Origin: MVRV01 sp964646755
Lineage (GTDB): Bacteria; Desulfobacterota; Syntrophia; Syntrophales; Smithellaceae
Direction of reading: 5' to 3'
NCBI GenBank assembly: GCA_964646755.1
Contig: CAZYIE010000005.1
Span: 1-64,000, forward strand
DNA: 64,000 nucleotides
Part shown: one piece after another, positions 1-6,656 of the stretch
How positions within the stretch are numbered: the first letter of the stretch is position 1
How the letters are laid out: each line of letters begins with the position of its first letter
Position numbers and translations under genes: made by a program
The notes under the pieces: model-generated
Seen by the model: only the letters and a program-made list of their open reading frames with translations
The model's database searches: none
Told to the model about the DNA's origin: nothing

Positions 1-115
1 GCACGACAGTGCGTGTGGCAATCTAAATATTATCAATGGCTTAAGAGATTGCTTCGCTCATCATATTCGCTCGCAAAGACATTGCGACACAGTCTCATGC
101 GCCGGAACGACGTCA
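1..115. repeat. Dispersed repeat, copy 1 (cut by window edge)
   Basis: The first 52 or so bases match 57657-57708 with one difference (g against t near position 38). After that, this copy carries an extra stretch of about 33 bases before the shared ending around 87-97. It is AT-containing, non-coding and lies upstream of a likely promoter. The second copy is bounded by inverted repeats, so both are probably members of one palindromic dispersed family. Confidence 0.75.
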
Positions 116-184
116 TTTGGGACTTTATACAAGACCGTTAATGCGGAAGGCTGAGGGCTGAAGACCGGCAGCCTAAATTATTTA

Positions 185-213
185 TTGACAATTGGACTGA
201 TTTATTTTAGTTT
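185..213 (+). promoter_or_regulatory. Sigma-70-type promoter for the small ORF
   Basis: A perfect -35 hexamer TTGACA (185-190) is followed after 17 bases by TAGTTT (208-213), a weak -10. Transcription would start near 220, about 20 bases before the small ORF at 243. The -35 and spacing are good. The -10 is only a partial match, so this is a prediction. Confidence 0.45.
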
Positions 214-242
214 TCTTTAAAATTAATTGAGGATTTTGAGAG

Positions 243-341
243 ATGACCGGCGAATATAAGAGAAACATAGCAATTCTGTTTGAACTCCTGTTGTGCCTTC
301 TCCTTCTGGTGCTATCACTTTCCATCGCCCGTCGTTTTTAG
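243..341 (+). CDS. Possible 32-residue single-pass membrane peptide
   Basis: The ORF starts MTGEYKRN and continues with a leucine-rich hydrophobic run of about 20 residues (roughly 9-29), ending ARRF. This gives a charged N-terminus, one membrane helix and a basic C-terminus. A GAGG sequence lies about 12 bases before the ATG, further than ideal. The ORF sits between a plausible promoter (185-213) and a good terminator (368-400), so it forms a complete short transcription unit. I do not recognise a family. It could be a real membrane peptide, a leader for porG, or a chance ORF inside an untranslated small RNA. Confidence 0.4.
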   Translation: MTGEYKRNIAILFELLLCLLLLVLSLSIARRF

Positions 342-367
342 GAAAAACCGATAAAAAACAAAATCCT

Positions 368-400
368 AAAGGCCATGGGCAGAAAAACCATGGCCTTTTT
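368..400 (+). terminator. Rho-independent terminator
   Basis: AAAGGCCATGG (368-378) pairs with CCATGGCCTTTT (388-399) around a short A-rich loop, and the T run follows directly. It ends the small transcript before porG begins at 455. The A tract on the other side would let it work weakly on the minus strand too, but no minus-strand gene ends here. Confidence 0.75.
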
Positions 401-454
401 ACTTTAGTAAGTTAGAAACGCACTTATCCCGTTTATCGGGGCTAGGAAACTTTT

Positions 455-1021
455 ATGCATGAAATCATTTGGCACGGCAGAGGTGGTCAAGGGGTGGTCG
501 TTGCAGCACAAATTCTCGCAGAGGCTGCATACCTGCAAGGTTATAAGGGCGTAACATCCGCTCCGACTTTCGGCCCGGAACGGCGCGGCGCACCACTCAC
601 AGCATCGACGAGAATTTCGGATGCACCGCTGAGAACTTTTGCGCAGATTGAATTTGCTGATATTGCCGTTGTTCTCGATCCCTCCTTGTTGAAAGTTGTT
701 GATATTCAAGGTTCACTCAAAGACGGCGGCTTAATTATTATTAATTCAGATTTACAGCCGGAGAATTTTCACCTGAGAGCTGGATTAAAGATTGCAGTCG
801 TTGATGCAGTGAAAGTCGCCCTGAAATTTCACCTGCTGAAAGAAGCGGCGCCGGTTGTCAATACACCATTGTTGGGCGCATTTGCCCGGGCATCAGACAT
901 AGTTTCCCTCGAATATATTGAAAAAGGATTAAAAAAGAAATTGCCGCCGCAAGTAGTTGCGGCAAACAGTATGGCCTTAAACATGGCTTATGAAGAAACG
1001 ATAATTAAGAAAATAGGCTGA
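455..1021 (+). CDS. porG: 2-oxoacid:ferredoxin oxidoreductase gamma subunit
   Basis: The gamma subunit of a four-subunit pyruvate (or related 2-oxoacid) synthase interconverts acetyl-CoA plus CO2 and pyruvate using ferredoxin in the cytoplasm. The 188-residue length is normal. The N-terminal HGRGGQGVV motif (about residues 7-15) and the GPERRGAP segment are typical of POR/VOR/KOR gamma chains. An AGGAAAC sequence before the ATG is the ribosome site. It is followed on the same strand by delta, alpha and beta genes, the order usual for heterotetrameric POR. Pyruvate is the likeliest substrate, but 2-ketoisovalerate-type enzymes cannot be excluded from sequence alone. Confidence 0.9.
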   Translation: MHEIIWHGRGGQGVVVAAQILAEAAYLQGYKGVTSAPTFGPERRGAPLTASTRISDAPLRTFAQIEFADIAVVLDPSLLKVVDIQGSLKDGGLIIINSDLQPENFHLRAGLKIAVVDAVKVALKFHLLKEAAPVVNTPLLGAFARASDIVSLEYIEKGLKKKLPPQVVAANSMALNMAYEETIIKKIG

Positions 1022-1035
1022 AGAATTACTTTTTC

Positions 1036-1137
1036 TGTCATTCCGTCCTGCATGCGCCGGATGCTATTCCAGCGAAGCGCGACACGGAATCCAGTATTAT
1101 CGGCAAGTTCTGGATACCGGCTTTCGCCGGTATGACA
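1036..1137. repeat. Palindromic interspersed repeat inside the por operon
   Basis: The element begins TGTCATTCCG and ends CGGTATGACA, with internal inverted repeats. The clearest is ATACCGGC (1114-1121) against GCCGGTAT (1126-1133) with a TTTC loop. It looks like the GTCATTCC...GGTATGAC palindromic repeats common between bacterial genes. It separates porG from porD by about 150 bases and may form hairpins in the operon mRNA. Confidence 0.65.
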
Positions 1138-1175
1138 TCCTTGCTTTCGGTCTAGCAACCTAAAGGACTGACTAT

Positions 1176-1469
1176 ATGGAAAAGAAAGACAAGAATATTT
1201 CCGCCATGAGTACACCGGCAATAGGTGAAGCAGGATTTACCGGCGACTGGCGCGACATGAAACCGGTTATCGATCACGGCAAATGCATCCCTTCCGTAAA
1301 AAACAAGCCGGCCTGCTATTTGTGCTGGTTGTATTGTCCCGAAGGAGTAATCAAAACAGGCATTCCGGTGGAAATCGATATGGACTACTGCAAAGGTTGC
1401 GGGATTTGCGCGGAAGAATGTCCGGCCAAAGCAATCACCATGGTAAACGAGGGGGACGACAATGGCTGA
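1176..1469 (+). CDS. porD: 2-oxoacid:ferredoxin oxidoreductase delta (ferredoxin-like) subunit
   Basis: This 97-residue subunit should carry two [4Fe-4S] clusters that take electrons from the TPP site to free ferredoxin. The C-terminal motif CKGCGICAEECP is a canonical CxxCxxCxxxCP. The first motif is spread out: one Cys (GKC), nine residues, then CYLCWLYCP, instead of the tight CxxCxxCxxxCP. The upstream stretch, about 30 residues with DWRDMKP, is typical of PorD. Its stop overlaps the porA start by 8 bases, so translation of delta and alpha is probably coupled. Confidence 0.88.
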   Translation: MEKKDKNISAMSTPAIGEAGFTGDWRDMKPVIDHGKCIPSVKNKPACYLCWLYCPEGVIKTGIPVEIDMDYCKGCGICAEECPAKAITMVNEGDDNG

Positions 1470-2667
1470 AGTGCAAACAATGACCGGCAACACGGCCGCA
1501 GCTACAGCGGTGAAACTGTGCCAGGTTCAGGTAGTCTCTGCTTATCCGATAACACCGCAAACTTCTGTTACGGAAACACTGTCGCAATTCATCGAAAGCG
1601 GCCAGTTAAAGGCCGAATATGTCCGGGTGGAAAGCGAACATTCCGCCATGACGGTTTGCATTTCGGCCTCTACTGTAGGTGCCAGAGTATTCACTTCCAC
1701 CAGCTCGCATGGTTTGCTTTACATGCATGAGCAACTGCACTGGGCGGCGGGATCGCGTCTGCCCATCGTCATGTGCTGTGTGAATCGCGGCGTTGGAGCT
1801 CCGTGGTCAATATTTAATGATCAGCAGGATTCTATTTCTCAGCGTGATACCGGTTGGATTCAACTTTATTGCCGCGACAATCAGGAGATCATTGACACGG
1901 TTATTCAGGCTTATCGTATTGCCGAAGAAGTTTATGCACCCGTTATGGTTTGCTATGACGGCTTTGTTCTTTCCCATACAATGATGCCCGTTTGTCTGCC
2001 TGATGCCGAGCAGGTAAATTCTTTTCTGCCAGCCTACAAACCGCATACGATTCTTTCGGCCGATAATCCGCGCAATATCAACCCTGTTATTTTCCCGGGA
2101 ATGCGGAAAAATTCGGCGGGAATTCTTTGCGACGGCTATATGGAAATACGTTATAAACTGCAGGAAGCTCTGGAAAAAGCAAGAGATGTTATTGTCTCTA
2201 CCGGAATGAAATATTCAAAACTTACCGGCCGCGATTACAGTGGAATGTTGTGGCACTACAAAACCGATGATGCGGAGGTAATTTTAACCGGTATGGGATC
2301 CATTGCTACAGAAGCCACCGTTGCTGTTGACGAATTGCGACTCGCAGGCATCAAAGCCGGTGTTGTCGGAGTGCGTGTTTTCCGCCCGTTCCCCCGTACT
2401 GCGATCCAGCAGGCTTTGAAAAATGCCCACGCTATTATTGTTCTGGAAAAAGATATCAGTTATGGCTATGAAGGCGCGCTTTGCTCAGACATTAAAGCGG
2501 CGCTTTACGGAACCGGCATTAATCCACCACTGCATAATTTCATCGCCGGATTGGGCGGACGTGATGTAAAAGCGCGGGAAATATTCGAAGCAGTCCAGAC
2601 ATCACTTAACGAAATGAATAGTCAAAATGCACAAAATAAAACCATCTGGATAAACTGCCGTAAATAA
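1462..2667 (+). CDS. porA: 2-oxoacid:ferredoxin oxidoreductase alpha subunit
   Basis: This alpha chain (401 residues, usual 380-410) supplies the pyrimidine-binding and substrate-side domains. Visible are the GNTAAA start, the SAYPITPQTSVTE motif near residue 27, the VESEHSAM segment, and a later transketolase-C-like domain (VGVRVFRPFP, about residue 300). It begins inside the end of porD. It is followed, after 122 bases with nested hairpins, by porB. The four por genes form one apparent operon supporting acetyl-CoA/pyruvate exchange in an anaerobe. Confidence 0.92.
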   Translation: MAEVQTMTGNTAAATAVKLCQVQVVSAYPITPQTSVTETLSQFIESGQLKAEYVRVESEHSAMTVCISASTVGARVFTSTSSHGLLYMHEQLHWAAGSRLPIVMCCVNRGVGAPWSIFNDQQDSISQRDTGWIQLYCRDNQEIIDTVIQAYRIAEEVYAPVMVCYDGFVLSHTMMPVCLPDAEQVNSFLPAYKPHTILSADNPRNINPVIFPGMRKNSAGILCDGYMEIRYKLQEALEKARDVIVSTGMKYSKLTGRDYSGMLWHYKTDDAEVILTGMGSIATEATVAVDELRLAGIKAGVVGVRVFRPFPRTAIQQALKNAHAIIVLEKDISYGYEGALCSDIKAALYGTGINPPLHNFIAGLGGRDVKAREIFEAVQTSLNEMNSQNAQNKTIWINCRK

Positions 2668-2668
2668 A

Positions 2669-2773
2669 CCCCGTTAGAAATAACGGGAGTTTCGGAATTG
2701 CAGATGTCTGTATTATGCCGACATCTTGGAACCATTAAACATTCGAAAAGCGTTAGAAAAATTTCTAACGGGG
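2669..2773 (+). other. Nested inverted repeats between porA and porB
   Basis: A perfect 13-base inverted repeat, CCCCGTTAGAAAT (2669-2681) and ATTTCTAACGGGG (2761-2773), bounds the intercistronic region. Each arm also folds alone: CCCGTTA-GAAA-TAACGGG (2670-2687), and CGTTAGAAA pairing with TTTCTAACG on the right. A third hairpin, AGATGTC (2703-2709) with GACATCT (2720-2726), lies in the middle. No U tract follows, so it is not a simple terminator. It may be a processing or stability element, or a small palindromic repeat. Confidence 0.7.
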
Positions 2774-2789
2774 TAAAAGGAAATGAGTC

Positions 2790-3689
2790 ATGCCGGAAAA
2801 TTTGTTTAAAGTTAATAAAGAAGAATATATGCTGCCGGGAAATAGATCCTGCCAGGGTTGTGGTCTCTCCCTGGCTTATCGCTATGCTCTCAAAGCGTTG
2901 CGCGAAAATACTATTTTGACGATTCCAGCCAGTTGCCTCACTGTTCTGCATGGTTTATATCCGACAACATCCGTAACTATTCCGTGCCTTAACTGCACTT
3001 TTGCCAGCACGGCAGCCTCTGCCGCCGGCCTCGTCGCCGGACTTGCCGCCACCGGCAGAGCGGATACTACAGTTGTGGCCTTTGCCGGTGACGGCGGGAC
3101 GTATGACATCGGCATCCAGGCGTTGAGCGGAGCAGCGGAAAGAGGGACCGATTTTATTTTTGTCTGCTATGATAACGAAGGCTATATGAACACGGGAACC
3201 CAGCGTTCGAGTGCTACCCCGATGGGGGCAATCACAACAACAACACCGATCCTGACCAAAGAACAAAACAAAAAAGATATGCTGAAAATTATGGAAGCTC
3301 ACGATATTGCTTATATTGCCACCACAACGCCTGCATATCCTATTGACCTCTACGATAAATTCGTCAAAGCCAAACGCATTAAGGGAACACGTTATATGCA
3401 AATTCATGTTCCCTGTCCGCCGGGCTGGGGTTTTCCACCGCGCGACACGGTAAAAATAGCGCGATTGGCTATCGAAACCGGTGTCTTTGTTCTCTTCGAA
3501 ATGGAAAATGGAAAATTCCGTTTTACCGGCCGCAGTAAGTCACTGGCGGAAAAAGGTAATCGCCTGCCTTTAATAAATTATATCGAACGACAGGATCGCT
3601 TTAAAAAAATTAGCGAAGAACAACTGCACAGTATGCAGAAATTTATCGATAACAAGTGGAATGAATACTTAAAAAAGGCTGAGAGCTAA
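2790..3689 (+). CDS. porB: 2-oxoacid:ferredoxin oxidoreductase beta subunit (TPP-binding)
   Basis: The beta chain (299 residues) binds thiamine diphosphate and the third [4Fe-4S] cluster. The N-terminal CQGCGLSLAYR motif (about residues 20-30) gives two cluster cysteines. The TPP/Mg motif starts at GDGGTYDIG (about residue 99) and runs to YDNEGYMNTGTQ. A ribosome site AAAAGGAAATGA precedes the ATG by a normal distance. It is the last gene of the por operon, followed by a short repeat-like GGCTGAGGGCTGAAGG stretch also present near 148-165. Confidence 0.92.
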   Translation: MPENLFKVNKEEYMLPGNRSCQGCGLSLAYRYALKALRENTILTIPASCLTVLHGLYPTTSVTIPCLNCTFASTAASAAGLVAGLAATGRADTTVVAFAGDGGTYDIGIQALSGAAERGTDFIFVCYDNEGYMNTGTQRSSATPMGAITTTTPILTKEQNKKDMLKIMEAHDIAYIATTTPAYPIDLYDKFVKAKRIKGTRYMQIHVPCPPGWGFPPRDTVKIARLAIETGVFVLFEMENGKFRFTGRSKSLAEKGNRLPLINYIERQDRFKKISEEQLHSMQKFIDNKWNEYLKKAES

Positions 3690-3732
3690 AAGCGGCTGAG
3701 GGCTGAAGGCCGAAGACTGTTAGGATGAACCT

Positions 3733-5025
3733 TCAGCCTAAATGCCTGTTTATCAACTCCGCATAGCGGGCGGCGGCACCCATATTGGCGGCAACAATGG
3801 CCTTACCTTGGGCGCCTCTTCGCTCCAGTTCTTCGGGATTTTCCAGCGCACTAACAATACCCTGCAGCAACTCTGCGGCATTGCGAATCGTTACTCCGGC
3901 ATCAACATTTTCCAGCAAGGTCTTTTCGTCAGTAAAATCTTCCATCGACGGACCGTAGAAAATTACTTTGCCCCAGGCTGCTGCCTCCAAAATGTTCTGG
4001 CCGCCTTTCGGCACCAGGCTTCCCCCGCAATAAACAACCTCTGCCAAAGAATATACTTTGAAGAGTTCGCCGATAACATCAACAATAATAATGCGCTCAC
4101 CCTGACGATTCTGACCACCCTTCATCGCGCTAACCTTAATGACATCGTCCAGAGCGTATTTATGTAAAAGCTCTAAAACATCTTTGGTCCTCTCAATGTG
4201 CCGCGGAATGAGAATTAATTTAAAATCAGGATATTTTTTTATAAGTTCCTGATAAACATTAATAATGACATCTTCTTCTCCCGAATGAGTGCTGCCGGCG
4301 ACAAAAAATCTTTCGTTTTCCCTTGCTCTAAGCAAAGCGGCAACTTCCTTGTGCAATTCCGGAGAAGCCAGCGCTGCCAGGGCATCATATTTGGAATTTC
4401 CCATTATTTTAATTTTCCCGTAATCGATCCCGATCTCCTTTACCCGCTCTGCATCAACAGCAGAAATCATCGCGGCGGCCGACAGATAATGCAGAATTCT
4501 CCGCCAGAAAAATCTCGTCAATTTATATTTGCCGTAAGAGCGCGGTGAAATCCTGCCGTTAACCATCAGTGCTTTAATATTGCGTTCATAACAGGTCTTG
4601 AGAAAATTAGGCCAGAGCTCAGTTTCGATCATTACAAAAACGTCCGGCTTCACGAGGCCAATCATTTTGCGCACCACACAAGGAATGTCCAGAGGAAAGT
4701 AAATGAAGGCAGCAACGTCTTTTACTAAACGCTGCGCCATTTCCTGCCCTGTTTCCGTACTAGTGGAAAAAATTATCTCTACATCCGGCCGCATCTGCTT
4801 TAACGAAGCTACAATGGGCGCGGCGGCGGTTACTTCACCTACAGATACTGCATGTATCCAGACATGCGGCGTATTTTTTAATTTTACCAATATTTGCGCC
4901 TGCCTGCCGCCAAGTTTGGGAATAAAACTTTTGCGGTATTTACCGGTAAAAGCTATTTTAAATAAAAAATAAGGCAAGATAACAAAACTGGCCGCAAACA
5001 AAATTGAATTATATAAAATATACAT
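3733..5025 (-). CDS. waaA: 3-deoxy-D-manno-octulosonic acid (Kdo) transferase
   Basis: This GT30 glycosyltransferase adds Kdo to lipid A precursor at the inner face of the cytoplasmic membrane, an essential step of lipopolysaccharide core assembly. Its 430 residues match the family. An N-terminal membrane anchor (about 5-25) precedes the HAVSVGEVTAAAP segment, where Glu64 corresponds to the expected catalytic base. The C-terminal nucleotide-sugar region contains CGGSLVPKGGQNILEAAAWG. The gene shows that the host has an LPS-type outer membrane. It is transcribed convergently with porB and lies just downstream of mazF, though probably not co-regulated with it. Confidence 0.93.
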   Translation of the reverse strand: MYILYNSILFAASFVILPYFLFKIAFTGKYRKSFIPKLGGRQAQILVKLKNTPHVWIHAVSVGEVTAAAPIVASLKQMRPDVEIIFSTSTETGQEMAQRLVKDVAAFIYFPLDIPCVVRKMIGLVKPDVFVMIETELWPNFLKTCYERNIKALMVNGRISPRSYGKYKLTRFFWRRILHYLSAAAMISAVDAERVKEIGIDYGKIKIMGNSKYDALAALASPELHKEVAALLRARENERFFVAGSTHSGEEDVIINVYQELIKKYPDFKLILIPRHIERTKDVLELLHKYALDDVIKVSAMKGGQNRQGERIIIVDVIGELFKVYSLAEVVYCGGSLVPKGGQNILEAAAWGKVIFYGPSMEDFTDEKTLLENVDAGVTIRNAAELLQGIVSALENPEELERRGAQGKAIVAANMGAAARYAELINRHLG

Positions 5026-5053
5026 TTATATTTCTCTACTTTGTGCCTTACTC

Positions 5054-5380
5054 CTAAAAAAAAGAATTAAGGTGTTCTAAGATATCGCTTAAATATTTAT
5101 CGGCAACTCGATCAGCGAACTTTGCATTGCGAGAAGAATAGTCCAAGGCTTTTATTTGTTCCAACATTACACAACCGGCAACTTTTTTACATCCTATCAA
5201 CTCCATATGCAGCGGATAATCTTTTTTTTGAGACGTAATTGGACAAACTATAGCGAAACCGGTTAAGCGATTAAAGTCATCTTTACTGACTACTAATGCC
5301 GGTCGATGACCAGCTTGCTCGTGACCTTTTTGCGGATTAAAGTCAATCCAAATAACGTCACCTTGCTGGGGAATGTACAT
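5054..5380 (-). CDS. mazF: MazF/PemK-family endoribonuclease toxin
   Basis: This is a type II toxin that cleaves mRNA at short sequences when freed from its antitoxin. The sequence begins MYIPQQGDVIWIDFNPQKG, then GHRPALVVS, the conserved Arg/Ser region of the CcdB/PemK fold, and CPITSQ. The length, 108 residues, is typical (E. coli MazF 111). A GTG two codons earlier is possible, but the ATG at 5380 has a GAGGAG site at good spacing and overlaps the antitoxin stop as TAATG. That arrangement implies translational coupling with mazE. Confidence 0.88.
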   Translation of the reverse strand: MYIPQQGDVIWIDFNPQKGHEQAGHRPALVVSKDDFNRLTGFAIVCPITSQKKDYPLHMELIGCKKVAGCVMLEQIKALDYSSRNAKFADRVADKYLSDILEHLNSFF

Positions 5381-5610
5381 TACCACTCCTCACGTCCTTT
5401 GGGACCATCCCAAAACTCTTCCGGTTTTTCACCGGTATAGCCGGAAAATAATGTTTCCAAATCATATTTTTTAGGTTTTTGAATGATAATTCTATTTCTA
5501 TCAGCAATTAGTTCCACCGATTCGTTAACCTGAATACCCACCATATCAATTAATTTTTTGGGTAGCCTGATTCCTTGACTCCCGCCCCAACTTTGAACTT
5601 TGGTAAACAT
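5380..5610 (-). CDS. mazE: MazE-family AbrB-fold antitoxin
   Basis: The DNA-binding antitoxin partner of the adjacent MazF has 76 residues. The start MFTKVQSWGGSQGIRLPK with VELIADRNRIIIQKP is the swapped-hairpin AbrB/MazE fold. The acidic, Trp-containing C-terminus (EEFWDGPKGREEW) is the probable toxin-binding tail. An upstream in-frame ATG at 5649 is unlikely because it lies before the ribosome site GGAGGTGTGACT and inside the promoter. MazE probably represses its own promoter. Confidence 0.88.
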   Translation of the reverse strand: MFTKVQSWGGSQGIRLPKKLIDMVGIQVNESVELIADRNRIIIQKPKKYDLETLFSGYTGEKPEEFWDGPKGREEW

Positions 5611-5628
5611 AGTCACACCTCCGGAAAA

Positions 5629-5657
5629 AGTATATACATATATAGACATATGGTCAA
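5629..5657 (-). promoter_or_regulatory. mazEF promoter with overlapping dyad operator
   Basis: Read on the minus strand, TTGACC (5657-5652) and TATACT (5634-5629) are separated by exactly 17 bases, a strong sigma-70 promoter. An alternating AT dyad, CATAT-ATAGAC-ATATG (5637-5652), fills the spacer and would be the natural MazE or MazEF binding site for autorepression. The ribosome site and ATG of mazE follow directly. Confidence 0.75.
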
Positions 5658-5759
5658 GAAAAAGAATTGAAGAAGGCTGAATCCTTTTCTACCCGCTTTT
5701 TATCTTCTATGTGCAAGCTTTGCTTCCTGATACCAAGTTGCATTCAAAAGATAAAACAG

Positions 5760-5850
5760 CGTTTGGCCGACATTCCACGCCGGGTCAGGTGACCCGGCCT
5801 ACAACTAAACATAAATCTGTGCTGTAGGCCGCGTGACCCACGCGGCGAAA
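5760..5850. repeat. Three-hairpin palindromic repeat
   Basis: GCCGGGTCA (5779-5787) pairs with TGACCCGGC (5790-5798). GGCCTACA (5796-5803) pairs with TGTAGGCC (5823-5830). GCCGCGTG (5828-5835) pairs with CACGCGGC (5839-5846). The result is a clover-like element in the 350-base gap between mazE and rpe. No gene or further signal is seen in the rest of the gap except the rpe ribosome site. Confidence 0.65.
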
Positions 5851-6002
5851 GCTATTTGTTGGACCCTTTGTTGGTAATTTGCCTTGGATCCGACGAAGGC
5901 TTCGCTTGAACCTTTCACCTTTTTCCTCTTGTCCTCAGCCTTATTCAGATTGACAACGAGGCGACTTTAGTATAGTTCAGCTCTCAAAGGAGTAAAATTT
6001 CA

Positions 6003-6656
6003 ATGGCACTAATTGCCCCTTCTATCCTCTCAGCTGACGGCAGCAGGTTCGCCGAAGAAATTATCGCGGTGGAAAAAGCCGGAGCCGACTGGATTCACAT
6101 TGATGTAATGGACGGACATTTTGTCCCCAATATTACTCTGGGACCGGCAATCATAGCAGCGTTGAGAAAAACGACCAAACTCCCTTTTGATGTACACTTG
6201 ATGATTGAGAACCCCGAAGACTACATCGAATCCTTTGCAGAAGCCGGTGCCGACATCATCACCGTCCATGTGGAAGCGGCCAATCATCTCCATCGCACGA
6301 TTGATCTGATAAAAAAAAATGGCAAGAAAGCGGGTGTATCGTTGAATCCGGCAACCCCGCTGAACCAGATAGAAGACATCCTGCCCGACATTGATCTTTT
6401 GTTGATCATGACCGTAAACCCCGGCTTTGGCGGTCAGCAATTTATTAAAAGCACCTTGCCGAAAATTGCCCGGGCCAGCCAATTATTGAGCGCCTTACCC
6501 AATAAACCTTTATTGGAAGTGGATGGTGGAGTTAATTTACAAAACATAAATAGCATTGCCCAGGCCGGGGCCCAGGTATTGGTGGCCGGAAATTCTGTCT
6601 TCAGCACGTCGGATTACGTCAAAACAATTTCCGAACTGAAGGCCTCTATTGTTTAG
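6003..6656 (+). CDS. rpe: Ribulose-phosphate 3-epimerase
   Basis: This enzyme interconverts D-ribulose 5-phosphate and D-xylulose 5-phosphate in the pentose phosphate pathway. The 217-residue TIM barrel has the metal-binding and catalytic HIDVMDGHFVPN motif (His32, Asp34), DVHLMIE near 65, the phosphate-loop VNPGFGGQ and the second catalytic Asp in VDGGV (about 174). An AAAGGAG site precedes the ATG. The end overlaps the convergent membrane glycosyltransferase-like gene by 11 bases, with no terminator between them. Confidence 0.96.
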   Translation: MALIAPSILSADGSRFAEEIIAVEKAGADWIHIDVMDGHFVPNITLGPAIIAALRKTTKLPFDVHLMIENPEDYIESFAEAGADIITVHVEAANHLHRTIDLIKKNGKKAGVSLNPATPLNQIEDILPDIDLLLIMTVNPGFGGQQFIKSTLPKIARASQLLSALPNKPLLEVDGGVNLQNINSIAQAGAQVLVAGNSVFSTSDYVKTISELKASIV

